A stretch of DNA of 13,094 nucleotides from Wenzhouxiangella sp. Lineage in GTDB: Bacteria > Pseudomonadota > Gammaproteobacteria > Xanthomonadales > Wenzhouxiangellaceae. Under the pieces are notes generated by a model, which saw only the letters and a program-made list of their open reading frames with translations, was not told the origin of the DNA and searched no databases. Within the stretch, counting starts at the first letter, position 1. The number at the start of each line of letters is the position of its first letter. This document shows positions 1-6,488 of the stretch, in pieces. Location: contig JAASTB010000033.1 of NCBI GenBank assembly GCA_021767625.1, positions 1-13,094 of the forward strand. The letters run 5' to 3'. The position numbers were made by a program, and so were the translations under genes.

Positions 1-600
1 CACGTCGGCAATCCGGTGCGCGCCGACATCGCCGAACTTCCCGAACCCGACCGACGCTTCGAGGGGCGCGAGGGGCCGCTGCGCCTGCTGGTCATCGGCG
101 GCAGCCTGGGTGCGCGCGCCTTCGCCGAGGCGGTGCCGGAGGCGGTCGCACGCCTGCCCGAATCCAGACGGCCGCGTGTCCTCCACCAGGCCGGACGCCA
201 GCTGGAAGCGACGCAGGCCGCCTACGAGCGCGCCGGCGTCGAGGGCGAGGTGGTGGACTTCATCGACGACATGGCCGCCGCCTGGGCCGAAGCCGACGTG
301 GCCGTGTGCCGGGCGGGCGCCCTGACGGTGGCCGAACTGGCCGCGGCGGGCCTGGCTGCCGTGCTGGTGCCTTTTCCCTACGCCGTGGACGATCACCAGT
401 TCGCCAATGCGCGCTACCTCTCCGACGGCAACGCCGCCTGGCTGGTTCGTGAAGCTGATTTCGACGCCGGATGGCTGGCCGAGCACCTGGCCGCGGTGTC
501 GCGTCCGCAGTTGCTCGCCATGGCCCGGAGCGCGCGCGCCCTGGCCCGTGACGGCGCGGCCGACGCCGTGGCCGACGCCTGCATGGAGGTGGCGGCATGA
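1..600 (+). CDS. murG: MurG, lipid II-forming GlcNAc transferase (5'-truncated by window edge)
   Basis: Only the C-terminal 199 residues are visible; the frame is open at base 1 and ends with TGA at 598-600. MurG transfers GlcNAc from UDP-GlcNAc to lipid I on the inner face of the cytoplasmic membrane, giving lipid II. Seen here are the inter-domain GNPVR motif (window residues 4-8), the start of the C-terminal Rossmann domain (LLVIGGSLGARAF), and the donor-binding region with CRAGALTVAEL followed by PFPYAVDDHQFANA. These match the GT28 family C-terminal half. The ATG of murC lies inside the last codons (ATGA overlap), and the murC ribosome site GGAGG (585-589) is inside murG, so the two are probably translationally coupled. 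The N-terminal acceptor-binding domain lies outside the window, so the start is unknown. Confidence 0.97.
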   Translation, partial: HVGNPVRADIAELPEPDRRFEGREGPLRLLVIGGSLGARAFAEAVPEAVARLPESRRPRVLHQAGRQLEATQAAYERAGVEGEVVDFIDDMAAAWAEADVAVCRAGALTVAELAAAGLAAVLVPFPYAVDDHQFANARYLSDGNAAWLVREADFDAGWLAEHLAAVSRPQLLAMARSARALARDGAADAVADACMEVAA

Positions 601-2024
601 TCGAGCGGATGCAGACGCCCAACCTGATGCATCGCACGCGCTGCATCCACCTGGTGGGCATCGGCGGCGCCGGCATGTGCGGCATCGCCGAAGTGCTGCT
701 CAACCTCGGATTCGAGGTGACCGGATCGGACCTGCAGGCCTCTACGACCGTGTCGCGCCTGCAGGAGCAGGGCGCCGTAATCCACATCGGCCACGCCACG
801 GAGAATCTCGGCGACGCCGACGTGGTGGTCGTCTCCGGCGCCGTTCCCGAGGACAATCCCGAGGTGATCGCCGCGCGCGAGCGCCGTATTCCGGTCATCG
901 CCCGCGCCGAGATGCTCGGCGAGCTGATGCGGTTCCGCCAGGGCATCGCCGTGGCCGGAACCCACGGCAAGACCACGACGACTTCGCTGGTGGCCACGCT
1001 GCTGGCCGAGGGCGGCCTGGATCCCACTTTCATCGTCGGCGGCCTGGTCAACGCCTTCGGCACGGGCGCCCGCCTCGGCGAGGGGCGCTACATCGTGGCC
1101 GAAGCCGACGAGTCCGACGGCTCCTTCCTCAAGCTGCAGCCGGTGATTTCGGTGGTCACCAACATCGACCGCGATCACCTCGACGCCTACCAGGGCAGCT
1201 TCGACCAGCTGCAGCGCGCCTTCCTGGAATTCCTGCACCACCTGCCTTTCTTCGGCGTGGCGGTGCTGTGCATCGACGATGCACACGTGGCCGAACTCGT
1301 CCCGGACGTCGGGCGGGCGGTGGTGACCTACGGGCTCGACGAGCAGGCCGACGTGCGCGCCATCAATCTGCGACAGGACGGGCGACGAATGCACTTCGAT
1401 ATCTGCCTGCCGGGCGAGGAGCATCCCCGCGCCGTCAGTCTCGCGCAGCCGGGCCGTCACAATGTGCTCAACGCCCTGGGTGCGGCCGCCGTGGCCAGCG
1501 AGATCGGCATTCCGGCCGACGCGATCGTGCGCGGACTGGCGGGATTCGGCGGCATCGGGCGGCGCTTCGCCGAAATCGGCCCGCTCGACGTCAACGGCAA
1601 GGCTGTACTGGCATTCGAGGACTATGGTCACCACCCGACCGAACTCGAAGCCGTCGTCCAGGCTGCCCGCGAGGGTTGGCCCGACCGGCGCCTGGTGCTG
1701 TTCTTCCAGCCGCACCGCTACACGCGGACCCGCGACCAGTTCGACGATTTCGCCCGCGTCCTGGCCGACGCCGATGCACTGATCCTCGCCGACATCTATC
1801 CCGCAGGCGAAAAGCCGCTGTCGGGAATCGACTCCGATGCGCTTGCCAAGGCCATCGGCCGAAGACGCGACCTGCCGCTGCGCCGGGTCGGCGCGGTGGA
1901 CGAAGTGGTCGAGATCCTGCCCGAACTGGTCGCCGAAGACGACCTGCTGCTGGTCATGGGCGCCGGCGATGTCGGTCGCCTGGGTGCCCTCCTGAACAAG
2001 CGCTACGCGGGGGAGGTCGCATGA
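597..2024 (+). CDS. murC: UDP-N-acetylmuramate--L-alanine ligase MurC
   Basis: A 475-residue cytoplasmic ATP-dependent Mur ligase that adds L-Ala to UDP-MurNAc, the first peptide-stem step of peptidoglycan synthesis. The E. coli enzyme has 491 residues. Visible in order are the N-terminal UDP-binding glycine motif GIGGAGMCGIAE (from residue 21), the ATP P-loop GTHGKTTTTS (from residue 121, Lys125), the EADESDGSF motif (from 169), TNIDRDHLD, the ligase-family GRHNVLNALGAA motif, and the C-terminal DYGHHPTE and FQPHRYTRT motifs. The start at 597 is chosen because GGAGG at 585-589 sits 7 nt upstream and gives an ATGA overlap with murG; Met5 and Met11 are less likely alternatives. The stop overlaps ddlB by the same ATGA arrangement. 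There is no murB between murC and ddlB, unlike some related orders, so MurB must be encoded elsewhere. Confidence 0.97.
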   Translation: MIERMQTPNLMHRTRCIHLVGIGGAGMCGIAEVLLNLGFEVTGSDLQASTTVSRLQEQGAVIHIGHATENLGDADVVVVSGAVPEDNPEVIAARERRIPVIARAEMLGELMRFRQGIAVAGTHGKTTTTSLVATLLAEGGLDPTFIVGGLVNAFGTGARLGEGRYIVAEADESDGSFLKLQPVISVVTNIDRDHLDAYQGSFDQLQRAFLEFLHHLPFFGVAVLCIDDAHVAELVPDVGRAVVTYGLDEQADVRAINLRQDGRRMHFDICLPGEEHPRAVSLAQPGRHNVLNALGAAAVASEIGIPADAIVRGLAGFGGIGRRFAEIGPLDVNGKAVLAFEDYGHHPTELEAVVQAAREGWPDRRLVLFFQPHRYTRTRDQFDDFARVLADADALILADIYPAGEKPLSGIDSDALAKAIGRRRDLPLRRVGAVDEVVEILPELVAEDDLLLVMGAGDVGRLGALLNKRYAGEVA

Positions 2025-2950
2025 GTTTCGGTGATCCGCGCAAGTTCGGCCAGGTCGCCCTCGTCGTGGGCGGAGACAGCGGCGAGCGGGAAGTTTCCCT
2101 GAAGGGGGGTCGCGCCGTGGCCGCCGCCATGGAGGCGCTCGGCATCCAGTTCAGCGTGGTCGACGGGCCACGGCGTCTGCTCGAGCACGTCGCCGCCGGA
2201 CATTACGACCGGGTGTTCAACCTCCTGCACGGCCGCGGCGGCGAAGACGGCACGCTCCAGGGCGCGCTGAGCATCTACGGCGTTCCGGTCACGGGATCCG
2301 GCGTGCTGGCCTCGGCGCTGACCATGGACAAGCTGCAGAGCAAGCGCGTCTTTCGCGCCTGCGGTCTGCCGACGCCCGACTGGGCCGTGGCGCGCAAGTC
2401 GGGCGACTTCGAGCGCATCCTCCAGTCGCTGGCGCCGCCGCTGTTCGTCAAGCCCGCGCGCGAGGGCTCGAGCCTGGGCATGAGCCGGGTGACCCGCGCC
2501 GAGGAGCTGGAGCCGGCGCTGGCCAAGGCCCTCGAGCTCGACGAGACAGTGTTGGTCGAGCGGATGATCCAGGGGCGGGAGTACACCGCCGCGGTCCTGG
2601 GCGAGCGCGTACTGCCTTTGATCCGTCTCGAGACGCCGCGCGAGTTCTATGACTACCAGGCCAAGTACGAGTCGGGCGACACGCAGTACCGCTGCCCATG
2701 CGGCCTGGACAAAGACACCGAAGCCACCCTGGCCGAGCTCTGCCTGGAGGCCTTCCGGGTGCTGGGCGCATCCGGCTGGGGTCGCGTGGACCTGATGGTG
2801 GACGAAGACGGGCAGCCCTGGCTGCTGGAGGTGAACACGACGCCGGGCATGACCGATCACTCGCTGATGCCCATGGCCGCAAAGGCGGCCGGAATCGAAT
2901 TCAAGGAACTGGTATGGCGGATTCTGGAAACCAGCCTGAACGGACGATAA
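2021..2950 (+). CDS. ddlB: D-alanine--D-alanine ligase
   Basis: A 309-residue ATP-grasp ligase that joins two D-Ala to make the terminal dipeptide of the peptidoglycan stem. Its length is close to E. coli DdlB (306). Seen are GGDSGEREVSL near the N-terminus (substrate-contacting Glu24), LHGRGGEDGTLQG, the ATP-grasp FVKPAREGSSLGMS segment, and the metal-binding region with Asp257, Glu270 and Asn272 (LEVNTTPGMTDHS). These three metal-ligand positions carry the same numbers as in E. coli DdlB. The start at 2021 overlaps the murC stop (ATGA) and has a strong GGGGGAGG ribosome site at 2009-2016. Its last 37 nt also encode the beginning of ftsQ in another frame. All expected catalytic residues appear present. 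Confidence 0.97.
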   Translation: MSFGDPRKFGQVALVVGGDSGEREVSLKGGRAVAAAMEALGIQFSVVDGPRRLLEHVAAGHYDRVFNLLHGRGGEDGTLQGALSIYGVPVTGSGVLASALTMDKLQSKRVFRACGLPTPDWAVARKSGDFERILQSLAPPLFVKPAREGSSLGMSRVTRAEELEPALAKALELDETVLVERMIQGREYTAAVLGERVLPLIRLETPREFYDYQAKYESGDTQYRCPCGLDKDTEATLAELCLEAFRVLGASGWGRVDLMVDEDGQPWLLEVNTTPGMTDHSLMPMAAKAAGIEFKELVWRILETSLNGR

Positions 2951-3696
2951 GGCCGGCCTGGCTCGCTACCGCGGTGCTGGGCGGCGCTGTGCTGCTGCTG
3001 GCCCTGTGGTTGCGCTCGGGTCTGATCGGCAGCGAGCAGTGGCCGATCCGCTGGCTCGACGTCGCCGGCGATCTCAAGCGCACCAGTGCCAGCCAGGTGC
3101 GCGGCGCCGTGGCCGACGAAGCCGGACGCGGATTCTTCGCCGCCGACCTGCAGAGCGTGCGCGAACGCGTCGAGGCGCTGCCCTGGGTGGCGCGCGCGGA
3201 GGTCAGTCGTGAATGGCCTGATGCCCTGCTCATCGATATCACCGAGCACCGCCCGGTGGCGCGCTGGAACGACGATCGCCTTTTCAGCGATCGCGGCGAG
3301 GTCTTCAGCGTGAGCGGAAGCGAAGGCATGCAGGGGCTGGCCAGGCTGCACGGCCCCGAGTCGCGCGGCAGCGACGTGCTCGAGCGTTGGCAGGACCTCA
3401 GGCGCCGGCTCGGCAGCGTGGGGCGCGACGTGGTCGAGCTCGCCGTCGACGAGCGGGGCGCCTGGCGCGTCGTGCTCGACAACGACGTCACGCTGGTGCT
3501 CGGACGCGAGCAGGTCGACAAGCGGCTCGACCGCTACATCGGCGCGCAGGCGGCGCTCAACGACCTCGAGCGGCCCATCCGCCTGATCGACATGCGCTAC
3601 ACCAACGGACTGGCCGTGCGCTGGGCCGATACCGGTGGCGCGGACGACAACGACGAAACGACAACGACAACGGGAGAGCGAGCGAGTCATGGCTAA
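2914..3696 (+). CDS. ftsQ: Cell division protein FtsQ
   Basis: A 260-residue bitopic inner-membrane divisome protein that links early proteins to FtsB/FtsL and FtsW/FtsI. The layout is a short cytoplasmic tail (about residues 1-12), one transmembrane helix (about 13-32, AWLATAVLGGAVLLLALWL), a periplasmic POTRA domain starting at PIRWLDVAGD, and an FtsQ domain containing LPWVARAEVSREWPD and EHRPVARWND, which closely resemble E. coli FtsQ (276 aa). The reading frame is open further upstream, but ATG 2914 is chosen: AAGGA at 2903-2907 is 6 nt upstream and the membrane helix then falls at the usual place. This makes a 37-nt overlap with ddlB. The end overlaps ftsA by 8 nt. The extreme C-terminus is a low-complexity Asp/Asn/Thr tail encoded by ACAACG-like repeats (3643-3671), likely disordered. 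Confidence 0.95.
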   Translation: MADSGNQPERTIRPAWLATAVLGGAVLLLALWLRSGLIGSEQWPIRWLDVAGDLKRTSASQVRGAVADEAGRGFFAADLQSVRERVEALPWVARAEVSREWPDALLIDITEHRPVARWNDDRLFSDRGEVFSVSGSEGMQGLARLHGPESRGSDVLERWQDLRRRLGSVGRDVVELAVDERGAWRVVLDNDVTLVLGREQVDKRLDRYIGAQAALNDLERPIRLIDMRYTNGLAVRWADTGGADDNDETTTTTGERASHG

Positions 3697-4918
3697 ACGA
3701 CCGGACAAGTCACTGGTCGTCGGACTGGACATCGGCACCAGCAAGATCGTCGCCATCGTCGGCGAGGTCCAGCCGGACGGACAGGTCGAGGTGGTCAGCC
3801 TGGGATCGCATCCCTCGCGCGGTCTCAAGCGCGGCGTGGTGGTCGACATCGAGTCGACCGAACAGTCGATCCAGCGCGCCATCGAGGAAGCAGAGTTGAT
3901 GGCCGACTGCCAGATCCATTCGGTGTTCGCCGGCATCGCGGGAAGCCACATCAGCTCTCTCAATTCCCACGGCGCGGTGGCGATCCGCGACAAGGAGGTC
4001 ACCGACGGCGACGTCGAGCGGGTGCTCGAGTCGGCGCGGGCGGTGGCCATTCCGGCCGATCAGCGCATCCTGCACGTGCTGCCGCAGGAATACGTCATCG
4101 ACTCGACCGACGGCATCCGCCAGCCGGTGGGGATGTCGGGCGTGCGTCTCGAAGCACGCGTTCACCTGGTGACCGCGGCAGTGAGTGCGGTCCAGAACGT
4201 GACCAAGTGCGTGGCGCGATGCGGCCTGCAGGTCGACGACCTGATCCTGCAGCAGCTCGCTTCCAGCTACGCGGTGCTCAGCGAGGACGAAAAGGATCTC
4301 GGCATCGCCCTGGTCGACATCGGCGCCGGCACCACGGACATCGCCGTGTTTACCGAGGGCGCCATCCGCTATACGGCCTGCATTCCGATTGCCGGCGACC
4401 TGGTCACCAACGATATCGCCGTGGCCCTGCGCACGCCGACGGTGCACGCCGAGGAGATCAAGATCAAGTACGCCTGCGCGCTCGAGCAGATGGCCAGCTC
4501 CGACGAAACCATCCAGGTGCCGAGCGTGGGCGACCGGCCGCCGAGACGGCTCGAGCGCCAGACGCTCGCGCAAGTGGTCGAGGCGCGCTATCGCGAGCTG
4601 TTCCACCACGTCCACAAGCAGCTTCGCCAGTCCGGATTCGAGTCGCGGATTCCGGCCGGCCTGGTGCTGACGGGCGGCGGTTCCAAGATGGAGGGCGTGG
4701 TCGAACTGGCCGAGGAAATCCTGCACATGCCGGTGCGCCTGGGCGCGCCGCAGCACGTTACCGGCCTCTCGGAGGTCGTCAACAACCAGATTCATTCGAC
4801 TGGCGTGGGTCTGCTGATCTACGGCAGCCGTATGGAAGGGCCGCGTCGCACTGGACTGGCGCGCGGCGGAGAGAGTCTCTGGAACCGGATCAAGAACTGG
4901 TTCCAGGGGGAGTTTTGA
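3689..4918 (+). CDS. ftsA: Cell division protein FtsA
   Basis: A 409-residue actin-like ATPase that tethers FtsZ filaments to the inner membrane and recruits later divisome proteins; E. coli FtsA has 420 residues. Seen are phosphate-1 motif GLDIGTSKIVAIV (from residue 12), phosphate-2 VDIGAGTTDIAVF (Asp210), adenosine-binding LTGGGSK (329-333), and the C-terminal amphipathic membrane-targeting helix with LWNRIKNWFQGEF in the last 13 residues. ATG 3689 (MAKRPDKS) is preferred over the upstream in-frame ATG at 3635, because it places the phosphate-1 motif at the family position and follows a GGGAGAG ribosome site (3672-3678). The upstream alternative would prefix residues translated from the ftsQ low-complexity tail. 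ftsQ and ftsA overlap by 8 nt. Confidence 0.96.
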   Translation: MAKRPDKSLVVGLDIGTSKIVAIVGEVQPDGQVEVVSLGSHPSRGLKRGVVVDIESTEQSIQRAIEEAELMADCQIHSVFAGIAGSHISSLNSHGAVAIRDKEVTDGDVERVLESARAVAIPADQRILHVLPQEYVIDSTDGIRQPVGMSGVRLEARVHLVTAAVSAVQNVTKCVARCGLQVDDLILQQLASSYAVLSEDEKDLGIALVDIGAGTTDIAVFTEGAIRYTACIPIAGDLVTNDIAVALRTPTVHAEEIKIKYACALEQMASSDETIQVPSVGDRPPRRLERQTLAQVVEARYRELFHHVHKQLRQSGFESRIPAGLVLTGGGSKMEGVVELAEEILHMPVRLGAPQHVTGLSEVVNNQIHSTGVGLLIYGSRMEGPRRTGLARGGESLWNRIKNWFQGEF

Positions 4919-4919
4919 A

Positions 4920-5033
4920 ATGGGAATGATCATTCCCGCGAGTGTTTGCCCGAACTCGATGTACCTCGGGCAAGGCATGGGAGCGGCACAAAGCGTCCGG
5001 CAAGAAGGCGCGTGCCGCCATCCCTACAAGTGA
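4920..5033 (+). CDS. Possible 37-codon small ORF between ftsA and ftsZ (doubtful)
   Basis: An ATG one base after the ftsA stop opens a 37-codon frame ending with TGA at 5031-5033. It has a strong ribosome-site-like AGGGGGAG at 4905-4912, 7 nt upstream. The product would be small, with a hydrophobic patch near its start (MGMIIPASV) and three cysteines or so spread along it; I do not recognise it and see no clear signal peptide. Against it: the ribosome-like bases also encode the conserved FtsA C-terminal GEF residues, so they may exist for that reason; third-codon GC looks lower than in neighbouring genes; and the first codons coincide with a perfect palindrome. It could be a leader peptide for ftsZ or no gene at all. 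Confidence 0.2.
   Translation: MGMIIPASVCPNSMYLGQGMGAAQSVRQEGACRHPYK
4922..4937. repeat. Perfect 16-bp palindrome downstream of ftsA
   Basis: GGGAATGATCATTCCC reads identically on both strands and starts 4 nt after the ftsA stop. As DNA it could be an operator for a dimeric regulator; as RNA it could form a 6-bp stem with a GATC loop. No T-tract follows, so it is not an intrinsic terminator. The GATC centre could also be a Dam-type methylation site if the host has such an enzyme, which cannot be seen here. Confidence 0.6.
4946..4973. repeat. 8-bp inverted repeat (hairpin) in the ftsA-ftsZ gap
   Basis: TTGCCCGA (4946-4953) and TCGGGCAA (4966-4973) are perfect inverted repeats separated by 12 nt. 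The transcript could form a stem-loop between ftsA and ftsZ, for example a processing or stability element. There is no following T-run, so a rho-independent terminator is unlikely. A smaller TCCGG/CCGGA hairpin lies at 5038-5052, closer to the ftsZ ribosome site. The role is unknown. Confidence 0.55.
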
Positions 5034-5090
5034 GTAATCCGGATAAGCCGGACTGTTGATCGTTAATGGCGAGCGAAAGGAGAAACCGAC

Positions 5091-6263
5091 ATGCCTTTTG
5101 AACTGATCGAAAACTACACACCCGGAGCGACCATCAAGGTCGTCGGGATCGGCGGAGGCGGCGGCAACGCCGTCAACCAGATGGTCGAGTCGGCCATCGA
5201 GGGCGTGGAGTTCATCTGCGTCAACACCGACTCGCAGGCGCTGCGCAACTTCTCGGGCAAGACCACGCTTCAGATCGGCTCCGGCGTGACCAAGGGCCTG
5301 GGCGCCGGCGCGAACCCCGAGGTCGGCCGTCAATCGGCCCTGGAAGACCGCGACCGCATCAGCGAGATGCTGGAAGGTTGCGACATGGTCTTCATCACCG
5401 CCGGCATGGGCGGCGGCACCGGTACGGGAGCCGCACCCGTGGTTGCGCAGACGGCCAAGGAGATGGGCATCCTCACGGTGGCCGTGGTCACCAAGCCCTT
5501 CCCCTTCGAGGGCCAGCGCCGCAGCGCCGTGGCGCAGCAGGGCATCGACGAGCTGTCGCACCACGTCGACTCCCTGATCACCATTCCCAACGGCAAGCTG
5601 TTGAGCGTGCTGGGCTCGGAAATCACCCTGCTCGACGCCTTCAAGTCGGCCAACCAGGTGCTCTCGGGCGCGGTGCAGGGCATCGCGGAACTGATCACCC
5701 GACCGGGCCTGATCAACGTCGACTTCGCCGACGTGCGCACCGTGATGAGCGAGATGGGCATGGCCATGATGGGTGCCGGCACCGCCAAGGGCGAAGATCG
5801 CGCCCTGATGGCCGCGCAATCGGCCATCGGCTCGCCGCTGCTCGAGGACGTGGACCTCAACGGTGCCTGCGGCATCCTGGTCAACGTCACCGCCGGCATG
5901 AACCTGAGCATGAAGGAGTTCGAGGAAGTCGGCACCACGGTCGCCGACCTGGCCAGCGAGGATGCCACGGTCGTCATCGGCACCGTCATCGACCCGGACA
6001 TGAACGACGAGCTTCGCGTCACGGTCGTCGCCACGGGGCTGGGGTCGCAGCGCCCAAAGCGCGAGGAGCGGCCGATGAAGGTCGTCCGCACCGGTACCGA
6101 TAACCGCCCTGCGTTCCGCGCCACCGAGGAGGAGGAGACGCCTTCCCGTGCCGCTCACAGCCAGGAACAGGCCGAGACGGGCGAAAGCCGCAAGCTCTTT
6201 GGAGAACAGAAGGAAATGGACTACCTCGACATTCCGGCTTTCTTGCGCAATCAGGCCGACTGA
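5091..6263 (+). CDS. ftsZ: Cell division protein FtsZ (tubulin-like GTPase)
   Basis: A 390-residue GTPase that polymerises into the Z-ring at midcell; E. coli FtsZ has 383 residues. Seen are the N-terminal GGGGGNAVN nucleotide-binding segment (from residue 21), the tubulin signature GGGTGTGA (107-114), the T7 synergy loop NVDFADVR (from residue 209, Asp211 and Asp214) that completes the GTPase site of the next subunit, a variable Glu-rich linker (about 320-372), and the conserved C-terminal peptide DYLDIPAFLRNQAD that binds FtsA and ZipA. The start is supported by AAAGGAG at 5076-5082, 8 nt upstream. A 172-nt gap separates it from ftsA, unlike the overlapping genes upstream. I see no convincing sigma-70 promoter in that gap, so ftsZ may depend on upstream transcription or on promoters inside ftsQ/ftsA. 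A long hairpin follows it. Confidence 0.98.
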   Translation: MPFELIENYTPGATIKVVGIGGGGGNAVNQMVESAIEGVEFICVNTDSQALRNFSGKTTLQIGSGVTKGLGAGANPEVGRQSALEDRDRISEMLEGCDMVFITAGMGGGTGTGAAPVVAQTAKEMGILTVAVVTKPFPFEGQRRSAVAQQGIDELSHHVDSLITIPNGKLLSVLGSEITLLDAFKSANQVLSGAVQGIAELITRPGLINVDFADVRTVMSEMGMAMMGAGTAKGEDRALMAAQSAIGSPLLEDVDLNGACGILVNVTAGMNLSMKEFEEVGTTVADLASEDATVVIGTVIDPDMNDELRVTVVATGLGSQRPKREERPMKVVRTGTDNRPAFRATEEEETPSRAAHSQEQAETGESRKLFGEQKEMDYLDIPAFLRNQAD

Positions 6264-6310
6264 AGCGCAATCGGGGAGCACTTCAAGCCGAATGCGGTAG
6301 TTGGAAAACG

Positions 6311-6361
6311 AACCGCCGGCAGGGGCTTTCGACTCGCCACGAAAGCCCCGCCGGCCGGTTT
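6311..6361 (+). terminator. Long GC-rich hairpin after ftsZ, probable terminator
   Basis: The left arm AACCG-CCGGC-A-GGGGCTTTCG (6311-6331) pairs with the right arm CGAAAGCCCC-GCCGG-CCGGTT (6341-6360), giving about 20 base pairs with one bulged base on each side and a 9-nt loop. The inner 10 bp are perfect. The trailing T-run is short (three T), so it is a weaker match to a classic rho-independent terminator. An A-rich run on its left side could give a T-tract on the minus strand, but no minus-strand gene ends here. It probably ends or attenuates the dcw transcript and separates ftsZ from lpxC. Confidence 0.6.
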
Positions 6362-6429
6362 GTGACAAAAAAACGACCCGGAGTGTGGTTTTTGGGCAAC
6401 AGATGTGGCACTTTTCACGAAAAATTGCT

Positions 6430-6457
6430 TTTTTACTACAAGGGCCTGTGCTATGCT
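6430..6457 (+). promoter_or_regulatory. Probable lpxC promoter (extended -10)
   Basis: TGCTATGCT (6449-6457) fits an extended -10 (TGn then TATGCT, 4 of 6 consensus). A poor -35-like TTTTTA at 6430-6435 lies 16 nt upstream within an AT-rich block (6409-6440) that stands out from the surrounding GC-rich DNA. Transcription would start near 6464, leaving about 25 nt before the GTG at 6489. The in-frame ATG at 6453 would then lie inside the -10 and could not be the start on this transcript. Confidence 0.45.
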
Positions 6458-6488
6458 CCGCGGCGTCAACCAGCAATCGGTCAACGCA

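Noticed and set aside
407..2020. The ddlB frame remains open upstream through murC, suggesting a much longer fusion protein
   Set aside because: The upstream part translates to Arg/Pro-rich nonsense out of frame with murG and murC. ddlB has a strong ribosome site and normal length from 2021.
3710..4978. A 422-codon minus-strand frame opposite ftsA
   Set aside because: Antisense shadow of ftsA, with no motif and no supporting start context.
5056..5061. TTGATC before ftsZ, considered as a -35 element
   Set aside because: A matching -10 would fall on the ftsZ ribosome site, putting the transcript start at or beyond the start codon.
6369..6393. AAAAAC and GTTTTT inverted repeat between ftsZ and lpxC, considered as a second terminator
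   Set aside because: The stem is nearly all A-T with a 13-nt loop and would be too weak; it is better explained as part of the AT-rich promoter region.
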